Origin: Chara braunii
Lineage: Eukaryota > Streptophyta > Charophyceae > Charales > Characeae
Reading direction: 5' to 3'
Length of the DNA stretch: 21,035 bases
NCBI GenBank assembly: GCA_003427395.1
Contig: BFEA01000311.1
Location: 1,807,803 to 1,828,837 of the forward strand
Shown: positions 1 to 7,794 of the stretch, in pieces
Layout: each line of letters begins with the position of its first letter
How positions within the stretch are numbered: position 1 is the stretch's first letter
Position numbers and translations under genes: made by a program
Notes under the pieces: model-generated
Databases searched by the model: none
Told to the model about the DNA's origin: nothing
The model's input: the letters and a program-made list of their open reading frames with translations, nothing else

Positions 1-14
1 AGAGAGAGAGACAG

Positions 15-77
<63 letters not shown>
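1..77. repeat. (GA)n microsatellite at the window start
   Basis: Nearly pure GA dinucleotides, with a slight break (acagacacag) near the start. The run begins at base 1, so the window or contig edge lies inside the repeat and its true length is unknown. Confidence 0.97.
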
Positions 78-81
<4 letters not shown>

Positions 82-313
82 TAGCATATACTTACCCCAC
101 CCTCTCCGAAAAAGAGGGGAGCTGTAGGGTTTTCAGGAGGAGGAAGGGAGGTATCTTTGTCTCAAGGTCTCAATCATGAATATATCTCTTAAAGTCGTGT
201 CAACCATAAATGTCACTCTTTTTGAAAGTCATCCCAGTTCTGTGATGTGGCTTTTTCGGCTCGTTTGGAATTTCGGGATTCGGTTCGTGGACTGCCACTT
301 GCCAGCAATCACT

Positions 314-318
<5 letters not shown>

Positions 319-384
<66 letters not shown>
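319..384. repeat. (CT)n microsatellite
   Basis: About 33 uninterrupted CT units. It creates a Ser/Leu-rich open frame on the plus strand that is only a by-product of the repeat. Confidence 0.97.
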
Positions 385-387
<3 letters not shown>

Positions 388-415
388 TTAGAGATGGTAG
401 AGTTCTGACGAAGCA

Positions 416-475
416 AAGGTCACCAAGCAGAAATTAATCATGGTGAAGGTCACCAAGCAGAAATTAATCATGGTG
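416..475. repeat. Perfect 30-bp tandem duplication
   Basis: Two back-to-back identical 30-bp units, each starting AAGGTCACCAAGCAG and ending CATGGTG. No coding frame is evident. Perfect identity suggests a recent slippage or repair event. Confidence 0.95.
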
Positions 476-607
476 GACGATTTTGTGGTTTAATACACCC
501 CGCTGTGACCCCGTTAGCCCGGATCTCTGTGACATGCACCTTTGTTTGTCAATATCTTTATTTTTGTTTTTTTTGTGTGTCTATCCAAGCATCTGCCGAT
601 TCGTTCG

Positions 608-678
608 GATATCTGTCATATCCCACAAAAAAAAAAAAAAAAAAGAAGAAGAAGAAGAAGAAGAAGATATCTGTCATA
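608..678. repeat. Poly(A)-(GAA)n tract flanked by a 13-bp direct repeat
   Basis: GATATCTGTCATA occurs at 608-620 and again at 666-678. Between them are six bases, an 18-base poly(A) (627-644) and (GAA)n (645-666). A direct repeat around an A-tail is the footprint expected of a severely truncated retroposon, but microsatellite slippage between two copies would look the same. Confidence 0.8.
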
Positions 679-691
679 CCCTAGACTACCA

Positions 692-722
692 AAGTGGCCC
701 GGGGCCACTTGCCCGGCCGGGC
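692..722. repeat. Two adjacent GC-rich palindromes
   Basis: 692-710 is an inverted repeat with 8-base arms (AAGTGGCC / GGCCACTT) around CGG. It is followed at 711-722 by the perfect palindrome GCCCGGCCGGGC. The block sits between two long A runs, so base composition changes sharply. A related palindrome (ACGGCC-G-GGCCGT) lies at 896-908. Confidence 0.85.
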
Positions 723-1320
723 CAAAAATAAAATTAAAAAAAAAAAAAAAAAAAAACCTTTATTTTTTATATATGGTAAAGAATCTCGATGTGACTCTGA
801 GGCAAAAGTTGTTCAGTTTATTTTTCTACATAACATAGTTTGTTTTCGTATTTTTTTTATTTTTGTTTTTTGCTAAAACCTTCCCTGGTCCTTGCACGGC
901 CGGGCCGTCCAGGAAAATAGGGTATGTTAACCCGGTCGGCCCGGCTGGTGCGGCTGCTGGTAGCTTAGGTCATACCACGTGGCCGGCACCTTCGTCTTTC
1001 TGGCAGAGAATCTCCGTCTGTCTCTCTACTTATCTTGCCTGTTTCTTTTTTCCTCTGCCAATCGTCCTTTTCTTTTTTTTTTTTTCTGGGAAACAGTTTG
1101 AACTTATATTATCTTTGGAAGATTGGAGAGCGGGGAATCCCTCACAAACAACCCGGTGTAAGTACTGGGGAGTCGGGACCATATTCCGCTGAAGCTCCTG
1201 GAGGGTCCAGTGTCCCGTAAATGTAAGATCCCCAAAATAGTAAAAAAGGAAGGATAGGACTTCTCCCCAAAATACCACCTCTCAAATTGAACAGAGGTTG
1301 TAGCCCTGAAAGAATGAAAC
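723..1320. other. Non-coding stretch with homopolymers
   Basis: Contains poly(A) at 736-756, T-rich DNA around 841-880 and 1070-1086, and GC-rich palindromic DNA at 884-970. Short open frames here are broken by homopolymers, change composition within a few codons and match no family I recognise. Confidence 0.6.
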
Positions 1321-1321
1321 T

Positions 1322-2236
1322 GCAGACGCCTGACTGTCTGTCTGACTGTCTGTTTGTCTTTATCTGTTTGTCTGTCTGTCTGTCAGCCCGTCACTGTCAC
1401 AGTATTGCCACCAACTGGATCTGACGGTGGAGGGGGGTTTGAACCCTCACCCTTAACCTCGTCAAGAGCAGACGTGTGTGTCTGGCTATTGGTCTGTTTA
1501 CTGTCATAATGTCTATCTGTCTGTCTCTGTCTGTTTGTCTGTCTGCCTGTGTCTGTTGGTCTGCCTGTCTCTCAGCCTGGTACTGTCACACGAATGCCAT
1601 CAACTGGAGTTGGCGTGTGGCACCCGGATTTGAACCCTCGCCCTTAAGCTTGGCAAGTGCGTACCTGTCTGTCTGTCTATTGGCCTGTTTACTTGCATGT
1701 CTATCTGCCTGTCTGTCTATTGGCCTGTTTACTTGCATGTCTATCTGTGTAATATCTGTCTGTTTTTAATTTGTCTGCCTATCTCCCAGCCCATCACTCT
1801 CACATGAATGAAATCAACTTGAGTTTGACGTGTTGAAGCGGGATTTGAACCCTTACCTTAACCTTGGCAAGTGTTTATGTGTCTGTCTTTTTCTACCCAT
1901 CTGTTTGTCTGTTTGTCTGTTTGCCTGCTTGTCTGTTTGCCTGCCTGTCCCTCAGTCTGTCACTGTCACAGGAAAGCCCTCAACTGGAGTTTGAATCCTT
2001 AACCTTGGCAAGTGTGTGCCTGTCTGTCTGTCTGTCCATCTGTCTGTCTGCTGTCCGTATGTCTGTCAGTCTATATCTGTTTGTGTTTTGACTGTTTGTC
2101 TATCAGTCCGTCAATGTCCCAATATCAACTGGAGCGTAATGTCCCAATATTGCCATGAACTGGAGCGTATGAGTCGAAGTGGGATTTGAACCCTCGCCCT
2201 TAACCTTGGCTAGTGTGCACCATTCTGTCGGGCTAT
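1322..2236. repeat. (TGTC)n-rich block interleaved with five copies of a short dispersed repeat
   Basis: Degenerate TGTC/TGCC tetranucleotides alternate with five copies of a repeat starting near 1384, 1573, 1787, 1953 and 2104. Each begins like CAGYCCGTCACTGTCAC and runs through CAACTGGAGTT to GGATTTGAACCCTCGCCCTTAACCTTGGCAAGTG-like sequence. On the minus strand the core reads GGTTCAAATCC, which matches the Pol III B-box consensus GGTTCGANTCC at 10 of 11 positions in copies 2, 3 and 5 (plus coordinates 1626-1636, 1841-1851, 2182-2192) and at 9 of 11 in copy 1 (1435-1445). Copy 4 has lost part of this core. A tRNA-derived SINE or tRNA relic amplified together with the microsatellite is my inference; a full cloverleaf cannot be folded by eye. 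Confidence 0.7.
1669..1748. repeat. 40-bp tandem duplication inside the TGTC block
   Basis: Two copies at exactly 40-bp spacing, both containing TATTGGCCTGTTTACTTGCA (1680 and 1720). Confidence 0.9.
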
Positions 2237-2247
2237 GAGCCAGTCAC

Positions 2248-2302
2248 TGTCATTCTCGCGCAGGGGCCATGCTAATCTTTTCTCCAGCGTTCCACTCATT
2301 TT
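2248..2302 (-). pseudogene. U6: U6 snRNA relic, central/3' part
   Basis: Read on the minus strand, 2258-2279 matches the conserved central U6 segment (AAGATTAGCATGGCCCCTGC, then GC) over 22 bases without mismatch. Flanking bases continue the match: TGTCAT at 2248-2253 fits GATGACA of U6, and CGTTCC at 2288-2293 fits GGAACG. U6 is the catalytic spliceosomal RNA. The 3' end beyond GATGACA is not convincingly conserved, there is no clear T-run terminator, and the copy is interrupted at 2302 by an inserted element. It is best read as a pseudogene; most eukaryotes carry many. Confidence 0.8.
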
Positions 2303-2576
2303 GGGAAAAGTCATAAAACCTCCCCGTGACGAAACCTTTGTATCCATTTCCCCCCAACCGAGAAAAAAAGTGCCGCAGGTCCCACAATCACTTTTGGTGT
2401 CATTTTTGCACCCTGGCTGGGCGGGGAACGGCTGCTGTGTGAAATTGGCGGGAAAGTGTTTTGTAGGGTGCTAAAATGATGCCGAAAGTGGTTTTGGGGT
2501 CTGCGGCACCTTTTTCCCCGGGTGGGGGGAAATGGATACAAAGGTTTCGTTGCAGGGAGGTTTTATGGCTTTTCCC
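2303..2576. mobile_element. MITE with 112-bp terminal inverted repeats, Mutator-like
   Basis: The left arm (2303-2414) and the reverse complement of the right arm (2465-2576) align over 112 bases without gaps, with about 16 mismatches by hand count. The outer ends read GGGAAAAG...CTTTTCCC, and the loop between arms is only 50 bp. It has no coding capacity, so it would depend on a transposase in trans. The flanking 9-mers, ACTCATTTT (2294-2302) and AATTATTTT (2577-2585), match at 7 of 9 positions. Long inverted ends with a 9-bp target duplication are typical of Mutator-like elements. A foldback element of another superfamily is possible because the target duplication is imperfect. Confidence 0.82.
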
Positions 2577-2605
2577 AATTATTTTAACCGATGTCCAAGT
2601 CGCTG
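2577..2605 (-). pseudogene. U6: U6 snRNA relic, 5' part beyond the inserted element
   Basis: On the plus strand this reads AATTATTTTAACCGATGTCC, which resembles the reverse complement of the U6 5' region (AATTTTATCGGATGTCC) with two extra bases and two mismatches. It is exactly what should follow CGTTCC at 2293 once the inserted element and one target copy are ignored. The extreme 5' stem-loop has diverged. No plant-type upstream sequence element or TATA box was found further right. Confidence 0.55.
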
Positions 2606-3299
2606 TCACAGTACTATTCTACAGGTAATTGAATTGGTTGGGCTCAAAGAATTAGCCTTAAAAAAAAACAAGAAACAAAAAAGCATTTCAAAAGAAAACA
2701 AAAACAAAAACGAAAGCACTACTAGTCGTCAAAACTGTATTGTTGTTCTAGCTTTTTTTGCTTTATGTTTTGACGTTGTTCCAGCTGTTATTGGTTATAT
2801 CTCATCTGAAGTTATCCAAGCCTCGGTCATCAGCAGGAGCACGGCCACTTTGTCCCCTCAGACTGGCTTTGTTGTCAATTAGACCCCTGCACTGCCTGCA
2901 GTGATACCTGGGTGGTAGACATCTCACCCGGGCCATTACCCAACCCCGAGAAAGCACATCTGCCAGGACCCCCTTGAGGGAGGATGAACACCAGGCTAGA
3001 GATGGAAGATGTATGGCCACCATCCTCTCCTCTACCACTCAAGGCTGTTGCTTACCCCCAGGAAGCCAGCCCCTGCTATTAGACCCCCTTCCCCATCCCA
3101 CCTCTGGACCCCCCAAATGAAGACCCTAAGGTAATCTGCACAATCATCCTCTCCACTGTAACCTTGCCAAAACCTCTTCCTTACTTAACCCTTTGCTCAA
3201 TACTGTCTATCTATGGTAACCACCGTTGGAATTTGGGTTATTCAAAAAGTTAACCTGTCTCTTGTTGTTTCCTCCATTGCAGTAACTATCTTTTGTAGA
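2606..3299. other. Non-coding stretch, A-rich at its start
   Basis: 2660-2715 is rich in short A runs (AAAACAAGAAAC-like). The rest has ordinary composition with no convincing open frame, splice pattern or known repeat. The open frames across 2532-3038 merely cross the inverted element or lack homology I can recognise. Confidence 0.5.
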
Positions 3300-3566
3300 A
3301 AACACTAAACCACAAGCCCTCAGGCATATACATAGCGTGCGAATTATACATTGCCTACGGGCTACATACACAAGTTCCACACATAGTGCTGTCTGGACAT
3401 CTTCATACATAGATACGCGAAGCGTACACAGCCTTCGGGTAAACACATACATTGCGAACTACACAACTATCAGACTGGGGGGTCTAGTCACTGGGTGGGG
3501 TCTAGTATCTGCGGTAGGGACAGGTATGGGCCACCGGAGTTCCTACTGATATTCGGGTAGAACTGT

Positions 3567-4200
3567 CTAGTGGCTATATATAAGGCTTAGACCCTGGGGT
3601 AAGGGTAGGGGTATAAGTTGCTCAGGCCAGTCCGAGTTCCGCCTGGCCTTGGGTAAGCTAGGGGAAGGACGGTAAGACTGCTTCAATGGGTGGTACCCTG
3701 TCTGAAACCTAGGGCCCAGAGTCTCTTGGGGCCTGTAGTAGATTGTCTGGGCCTGGCGTCCGAAGTTCCCGTTCGACAAGGCTCGTCCGATTCCGCTTCC
3801 ACCAGGGCTAGGCAACCTATCAGCCCTGGTGCCTATCACTGCTGTTCGGTCCAAGTTACCTGCCCATTGGTAGGGTAATTGTCCTGAGTGCTGGTCACAC
3901 TGAGGTAGGATAGTGGGATAGGGGGTGCACTAGGAGTATTGACGTGAGGATATTTGGGAGGTGGTCTCATATTCCAGGATCACCGGACAGTCCGGACCGG
4001 TCCAGACACTGGTCCGGAAGACAGTAGTATGTAGTTGAAAACTGTAGGCGGGAGACTGCAGCTCCGGGATGAGAGTCTAGCCCCCCGGACATGCTGGGTG
4101 TCATAGTGTGTGTCTGGTACTGCTGGGATGTTTCCCCATACTATGAGCCCGCAGCCTGGGTTACCGTAGGGGGAGTGGAGCCTCACCCAGCCCCTGCTGT
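3567..4200 (-). pseudogene. Possible decayed Pro/Gln/Ser-rich coding relic
   Basis: All three minus-strand frames carry stretches with protein-like, low-complexity composition that pass from one to another. 4080-4140 reads a Tyr-Gly-Glu-Thr-Ser-Gln-Gln-rich piece, 3840-3960 reads TPPKYPHVNTPSAPP then NYPTNGQVTWTEQQ, and 3567-3854 is an open frame with Tyr/Pro/Gln-rich content. This suggests one low-complexity reading frame broken by small indels, like the linker of a retroelement Gag or an RNA-binding protein. No catalytic motif is present, so the identity is unknown and it may be coincidence. Confidence 0.25.
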
Positions 4201-4276
4201 CCCCCCAGTAGGTGCCTCGGGTTGCCGGGGAATGGCTGTACTTTTACCCTCTTAGCTCTCTTTCTCTCTGAAACTC

Positions 4277-4378
4277 ATGCTTGCCAGGAATAAGCAACGG
4301 GACTGGTGCCCCCCAGAACAGAAGCAGCTTGTGTTGTCTTTAACAAAAACGAAGAAGAAGAAGAAGAAGGAGAAGAAA
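4277..4378 (+). mobile_element. SINE-like dispersed repeat, copy 1, with (GAA)n tail
   Basis: CTTGCCAGGAATAAGCAACG followed by GGACTGGTGCCCCCCAGAAC and AGAAGCAGC aligns with 19999-20097 (CTTGCC, GGAATAGGAACCGGACTGG, GCTCCCCAGAATAGAAGGAG). Both pass into an A-rich tail; here the tail is AACAAAAAC then GAAGAAGAAG to 4377. No protein is encoded. A-tailed, short and multi-copy are the hallmarks of a SINE, but no Pol III A/B boxes were identified. Confidence 0.6.
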
Positions 4379-5175
4379 GTATGTACTGAGTGGGAACTTT
4401 GCTATCGCCAGTATTCGATGTGGTCCCCATTCTTCATGTGAGAGTATTTACTGACAAGGGTTACTCACACAATGCCTTCTCCTGATAGAAATGCAGACCG
4501 CATAGTAAGCTCTCTAAGTGGGAGTGTTTGGGTCCTGCTCTCCTTTATTTTATATAATTTGTTCCATCATGATAGAAGTACCCCTCTGGGGCCCGCCTAG
4601 TCTCTCTTCCAGACCTGCAGGCCTGCCATGCAGGTGTGTCCCTTTGCCGGTCTGTTCCTGAACTTGCAGGCGCTAGCCCCGCCGTCCAGGTTTGTCCCTT
4701 GGAGATTGATTCATGCCGATCATCTGGTTTGTTTCGTATTCATATCGCTGCTCGTGTGTTTGTCTGCATCTGCAGTGTCTGTCTGTGGAGAATTCACTAG
4801 TACCCCCGAGCCTCTTTTTGCTGAGGTGGAAAAGACCTGCGTTCCAAGCTTTGGCGAAGTACCCATGGCACTGGCAGCCATTTTGGTCCGGTGGCACCCA
4901 GCCTCAGAAGAATGCGGTAGAGGTCAGGAGGTTTGAATTTGCCTGTGACATGTAGTGATGGTTTAAATCATCCTCAAAGAACCATCCTGTGGAGCGGATA
5001 CGGTTCCCCCGCCTTTGATGACTCCGGTCTATTATTAGTGAGAAGTAGCGCTTGTACTGCTGGATTGCAAGCACCATTGATTACGGTAACCCTGTTATCA
5101 GGGGATCGACTGCCTGCCCGCCTCACTAAACTGTCCCAGCCTTGTACTGTCACTTCTTCGTGGGACTTTATTCCC
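4379..5175. other. Non-coding stretch, no feature recognised
   Basis: Mixed composition with short open frames only. The frames at 4628-4955 overlap one another on both strands and show no domain, signal or codon pattern that favours any one of them. Confidence 0.5.
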
Positions 5176-5260
5176 GAAGGAACTCTTCCTTATGTCTTGA
5201 CAACCTGGTTCGCTGTCCGGAAGGAACTCTTCCTTATGTCTTGACAACCTGGTTCGCTGT
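5176..5260. repeat. Tandem duplication, 44-bp period
   Basis: GAAGGAACTCTTCCTTATGT and the following CTTGACAACCTGGTTCGCTGT occur identically at 5176-5216 and 5220-5260. GGAACTCTTCC within the unit is itself an imperfect palindrome. Confidence 0.93.
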
Positions 5261-5789
5261 GCTCCAAGAGTCCCAGTCTCGGCCGTTAGGAGGATGATCC
5301 TGTAGGACGTCCATGCCCCTCTGAGTCAGCCCTGCCATCGCCGTTACCTCCTGTCGGTGCAGGGTCCTCTTTAATGTCCATGCCCTTCAGCCCTGGTGAA
5401 ACAGGGGTTTTGTGGGTGGGGGACCTTTAGGACAGAAACACCAAGAACTGGAAAGTGCCGGAACAGATGTGGGGGAGGCTGCAATACTGCCAGCAGATGG
5501 AAACCGCCATGGGGGAACTGATGGAAGCTCTCCCGTTATCCTCACATTCCATTCTTTGGAAGGGGCCCACACTGAAAAATGGTGATTGGATAGCGCAGAA
5601 AAAGGACCCAGACTGGGTGGGACTGGCACACATGGTGAAACGCTGAAACCCGACAATGTGCTGGTGGAGCCCTAAAGAGCCCGAACCTCAGCGGGTGGGG
5701 GAAACGGTGGGGCCCACTGGCCCTCTATATTTCGCTCTGAGGACTAGATCGCAAGGACCGCTGTCCACAAACGAAGTTACTGTATTGAT
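5261..5789. other. Non-coding stretch with weak similarity to the dispersed repeat
   Basis: 5480-5505 (CTGCCAGCAGATGGAAACCG) is distantly like the dispersed-repeat core but too diverged to call. Opposing open frames at 5387-5656 overlap and neither shows a recognisable domain. Confidence 0.4.
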
Positions 5790-5941
5790 GTAAGTGGGCC
5801 CTGGGCACTGAATCCCACCAGGTGCCAGAACCTCCCAATGGATGGAGCAGCGGCAGCGGACAGCATCCTACACATCTGAGGTCCCCTTGTTTTTCGAAGT
5901 CATCGCTTCGCGCGTTTTCATAAAAAAAAAAAAAAAAAAAA
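5790..5941 (+). mobile_element. SINE-like dispersed repeat, copy 2, with poly(A) tail
   Basis: CTGGGCACTGAATCCCACCAGGTG followed by CTCCCAATGGATGGAGC parallels the core at 10084-10133 (CTGGACCCGATTTCCAGCAG, GTGAAGCTCCCCAGC, AATAGATGGAGCC). The copy ends in an A run at 5922-5941. Confidence 0.5.
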
Positions 5942-6302
5942 GAAAAGGAACTGCCACCTGTTCCTCGATCCAAGGTTACGGTACCCCAATCCTGCGCTTG
6001 TGGTCCTCAATCTTTGTGATCTACAGTTTTCAGAACGAAGTATCGAGGCAAGTTTGGAGGGGGCGGAGGAAGTTGGACCTCACTGCCGTGAGGGGCCCAA
6101 GCTCGAGGTCACACTTGTGCAGATTTATCTCTATTCCGAATGCTGTACTCCCTTTTTTTCTTTTCTTTTTTTTTTAAAGGCCCTTGTGCAAGACCTCTAT
6201 CCTAGTCGTGGTAAGAGAACCACCAGGATTGAGGCTTTGCCTAGCGGGCCGCTCCATCGAATGCTGTACTCCCTGTCCCATGACTGCTGATGTTTCCATT
6301 TA
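5942..6302. other. Non-coding stretch with a short internal repeat
   Basis: CGAATGCTGTACTCCCT occurs at about 6136 and 6257. The first is followed by a T-rich run (6152-6175). The open frames here end in homopolymers and are not credible genes. Confidence 0.5.
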
Positions 6303-6348
6303 TCGGTGGCCCAGGGGAGCTTCCACCTCCTGGCAGCCCCTGGGCTAG
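6303..6348 (-). mobile_element. SINE-like dispersed repeat, copy 3, fragment
   Basis: On the minus strand this reads GCCCAGGGGCTGCCAGGAGG then TGGAAGCTCCCCTGGGCC, matching the CCAGCAGGTGAAGCTCCCCA core of the family. It is also an imperfect palindrome. Only the core survives. Confidence 0.45.
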
Positions 6349-6554
6349 GTCCTATTTGCCCAGATTGTGTGTATCTGGCTGCAAATTGATGCTTGGGATT
6401 AATGTTCCAGACTCCAGAGCCAACTGATCATTGACAACAGTTTCCATGTTTTTAGCATAATATTATTTGATTATTTATGGTTCGAACAAGAACCACTGAT
6501 TCACAAATCGTCTTTCTTTTCTACCGTCCTTTGAGCATCATTTGTACAGCCTCT

Positions 6555-6622
6555 CATCTTAGGGATGGTGAAATAATCCCAAAGATTCACATGTAAGGCC
6601 TCTATCTTAGGGAGGGTGATCA
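6555..6622 (+). repeat. Short degenerate direct repeat
   Basis: CCTCTCATCTTAGGGATGGTGA (6551-6572) is repeated as CCTCTATCTTAGGGAGGGTGA (6599-6619), each near ATCATTTGTA. It lies directly before the next dispersed-repeat copy. Confidence 0.65.
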
Positions 6623-6631
6623 TTTGTAAGG

Positions 6632-6711
6632 ACTGGTAGTGGTGTCTGCTCTTATCAGCACCACTAACACTGTAGGGGGCGTGTACAAGGGAAAAAAAAA
6701 AAAAAAAAAAA
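6632..6711 (+). mobile_element. SINE-like dispersed repeat, copy 4, 3' end with poly(A)
   Basis: GGTAGTGGTGTCTGCTCTTA then TCAGCACCACTAACACTGTA aligns with GCTAGCGGTGTCTGCTCATA then TCAGCACCCCTAGCATTGAA at 10147-10186. Both continue through a G-rich stretch to an A run; here the tail is 6692-6711. This is the 3' half of the family. It meets copy 5 head-on. Confidence 0.65.
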
Positions 6712-6713
6712 GG

Positions 6714-6800
6714 AAGCTTATTTGTGATTTTGAGGGCGCCTTTCTATTGGTGGGGAGCTGCACCTGCTGGAAACCGGGTCCAGCGTCTGATTCAAATGGA
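6714..6800 (-). mobile_element. SINE-like dispersed repeat, copy 5, 5' half in opposite orientation
   Basis: On the minus strand it reads GACGCTGGACCCGGTTTCCA then GCAGGTGCAGCTCCCCACCA and ATAGAAAGGCGCC. This is almost the same as 10080-10133 (GACGCTGGACCCGATTTCCA, GCAGGTGAAGCTCCCCAGCA, ATAGATGGAGCC). Its own 3' half is absent: it stops at the poly(A) of copy 4, so the two halves of the family lie tail to tail. Confidence 0.68.
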
Positions 6801-6803
6801 TTT

Positions 6804-6822
6804 TCACACACACACACACACA
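6804..6822. repeat. Short (CA)n run
   Basis: About nine CA units directly beside the outer end of the dispersed-repeat copy. Confidence 0.9.
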
Positions 6823-6960
6823 GGTGCGTGGACACTTGGCGCTCAACCACACAAATGTGGCCAACCTTGCATTTTCTATTATATTGTCTGTACCTTTTCG
6901 TTATGGATGGTTTGCTATGATTTGCGGAGGGAATGGGAGAGTGAATTTGTTTTTTTTTTT

Positions 6961-6962
<2 letters not shown>

Positions 6963-7024
<62 letters not shown>
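6963..7024. repeat. (AC)n microsatellite
   Basis: About 31 AC units preceded by a T run (6950-6960). It ends exactly where the adapter-like sequence begins, which makes its apparent right end unreliable. Confidence 0.97.
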
Positions 7025-7026
<2 letters not shown>

Positions 7027-7049
7027 GTCTCTTATACACATCTAGATGT
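7025..7049. other. Nextera mate-pair junction adapter remnant (artefact)
   Basis: 7025-7043 is CTGTCTCTTATACACATCT, identical to the 19-bp Tn5 mosaic end used in Nextera libraries. The next six bases, AGATGT, are the start of the second, inverted mosaic end of the mate-pair circularisation junction. So 25 bases match the junction adapter before the sequence diverges at 7050. This is known library chemistry, not biology. The sequences on the two sides may not be neighbours in the genome. Minus-strand translation gives the peptide HLDVYKRQ, a familiar sign of such contamination. Confidence 0.95.
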
Positions 7050-7295
7050 AGTTTTTTGTGTACTGTAGCTCCGTGAGGTAAAAGGCGGTTGCTTTTTGCT
7101 TTTTTTTTTTTTTTTTTTACTCTTTTTGCTTTTTTGGAATTGGTGCTGCTCTCTTCTTGCTTCATCCATTTATTAATGATCGATTTAGAAATAAGCCCCT
7201 CATTTGCATTTATCCATTTCGCGTCGGTGCTCATTTCTTGCTCAGTCGGTCGCTCGTTTTCAGCTCTCTCTCGTCGTCGTCTCGTGGAGTGATCG
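7050..7295 (+). promoter_or_regulatory. Possible 5' leader/promoter region before the exon candidate
   Basis: 7050-7140 has two T runs. 7190-7295 is pyrimidine-rich (CTCTCTCTCGTCGTCGTCTC just before the ATG), as plant-type 5' leaders often are. It also contains ATTTGCAT (7202-7209), the octamer found in some histone promoters. No TATA box was placed with confidence. Confidence 0.25.
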
Positions 7296-7343
7296 ATGGC
7301 GGGAGAAGTGACAGAGAGCTCTCATACTGGCGGCCGAGGCAAG
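7296..7343 (+). CDS. Candidate first coding exon (16 codons) ending at a splice donor
   Basis: ATGGCGGGAGAAGTGACAGA begins in a good initiation context (GATCGATGG) and encodes MAGEVTESSHTGGRGK. It then meets AAG|GTGCGT, an acceptable 5' splice site. Unspliced, the frame continues 24 more codons to a TAG at 7416-7418, becoming Glu/Gly-rich. A Ser/Thr-rich start ending in GGRGK resembles the N-terminal tail of plant histone H2A variants, but no histone-fold exon was found downstream. Alternatives are a 40-residue microprotein or chance. The adapter join at 7025-7049 means upstream context should not be trusted. Confidence 0.25.
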
Positions 7344-7794
7344 GTGCGTGTCGTTGCTCATCAAGCGAGCGAGGGGGAGGAGGAAGGGGGAGGATGCGAT
7401 AGATCTTCCCTCCCGTAGGAGGCTACACTCGAGAAGGTCCTCGGCTGTCTGTCCTGCCAGACGAATTCTTCCTAGTATGCGCTTGCTGTCATACTCCCCT
7501 AGGTGATGAGGAGGATTGGACGGGTAGAATTGGAGATTGGGTGCTATGGAAGGGACTCCGAGGGAGGGTGGGAGAGAGGGATAGTAAAGGGGGGAGAACT
7601 TAGACGATAAAGATTGAGGAGGCGAAAGAAAGGAGGCAGCGCTCGTCATCGAGGAGAGGACTGTCCTTCGTTCGATATCATGCGCTTCGCTTCGTCGGGT
7701 GACTTTGGTCTGGGTTGAAGTCCAGCTGTGCTTTGTCAGTCCTGGAGCCGAGTCGAGCGGACGCGAGAACCATTGTGTTTGATGGGCGGAGAGG

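Noticed and set aside
1462-1490. Possible Illumina TruSeq adapter (AGCAGACGTGTGTG)
   Set aside because: Only about eight bases (GACGTGTG) match the adapter and the rest fits the local repeat unit.
1384-2236. Functional tRNA genes on the minus strand
   Set aside because: The B-box word is good, but I could not pair an acceptor stem or a clean anticodon arm in any copy.
6480-6500. GGTTCGAAC word as a tRNA T-arm
   Set aside because: No other tRNA part lies around it; the GGTTC...GAACC pairing is a short chance palindrome.
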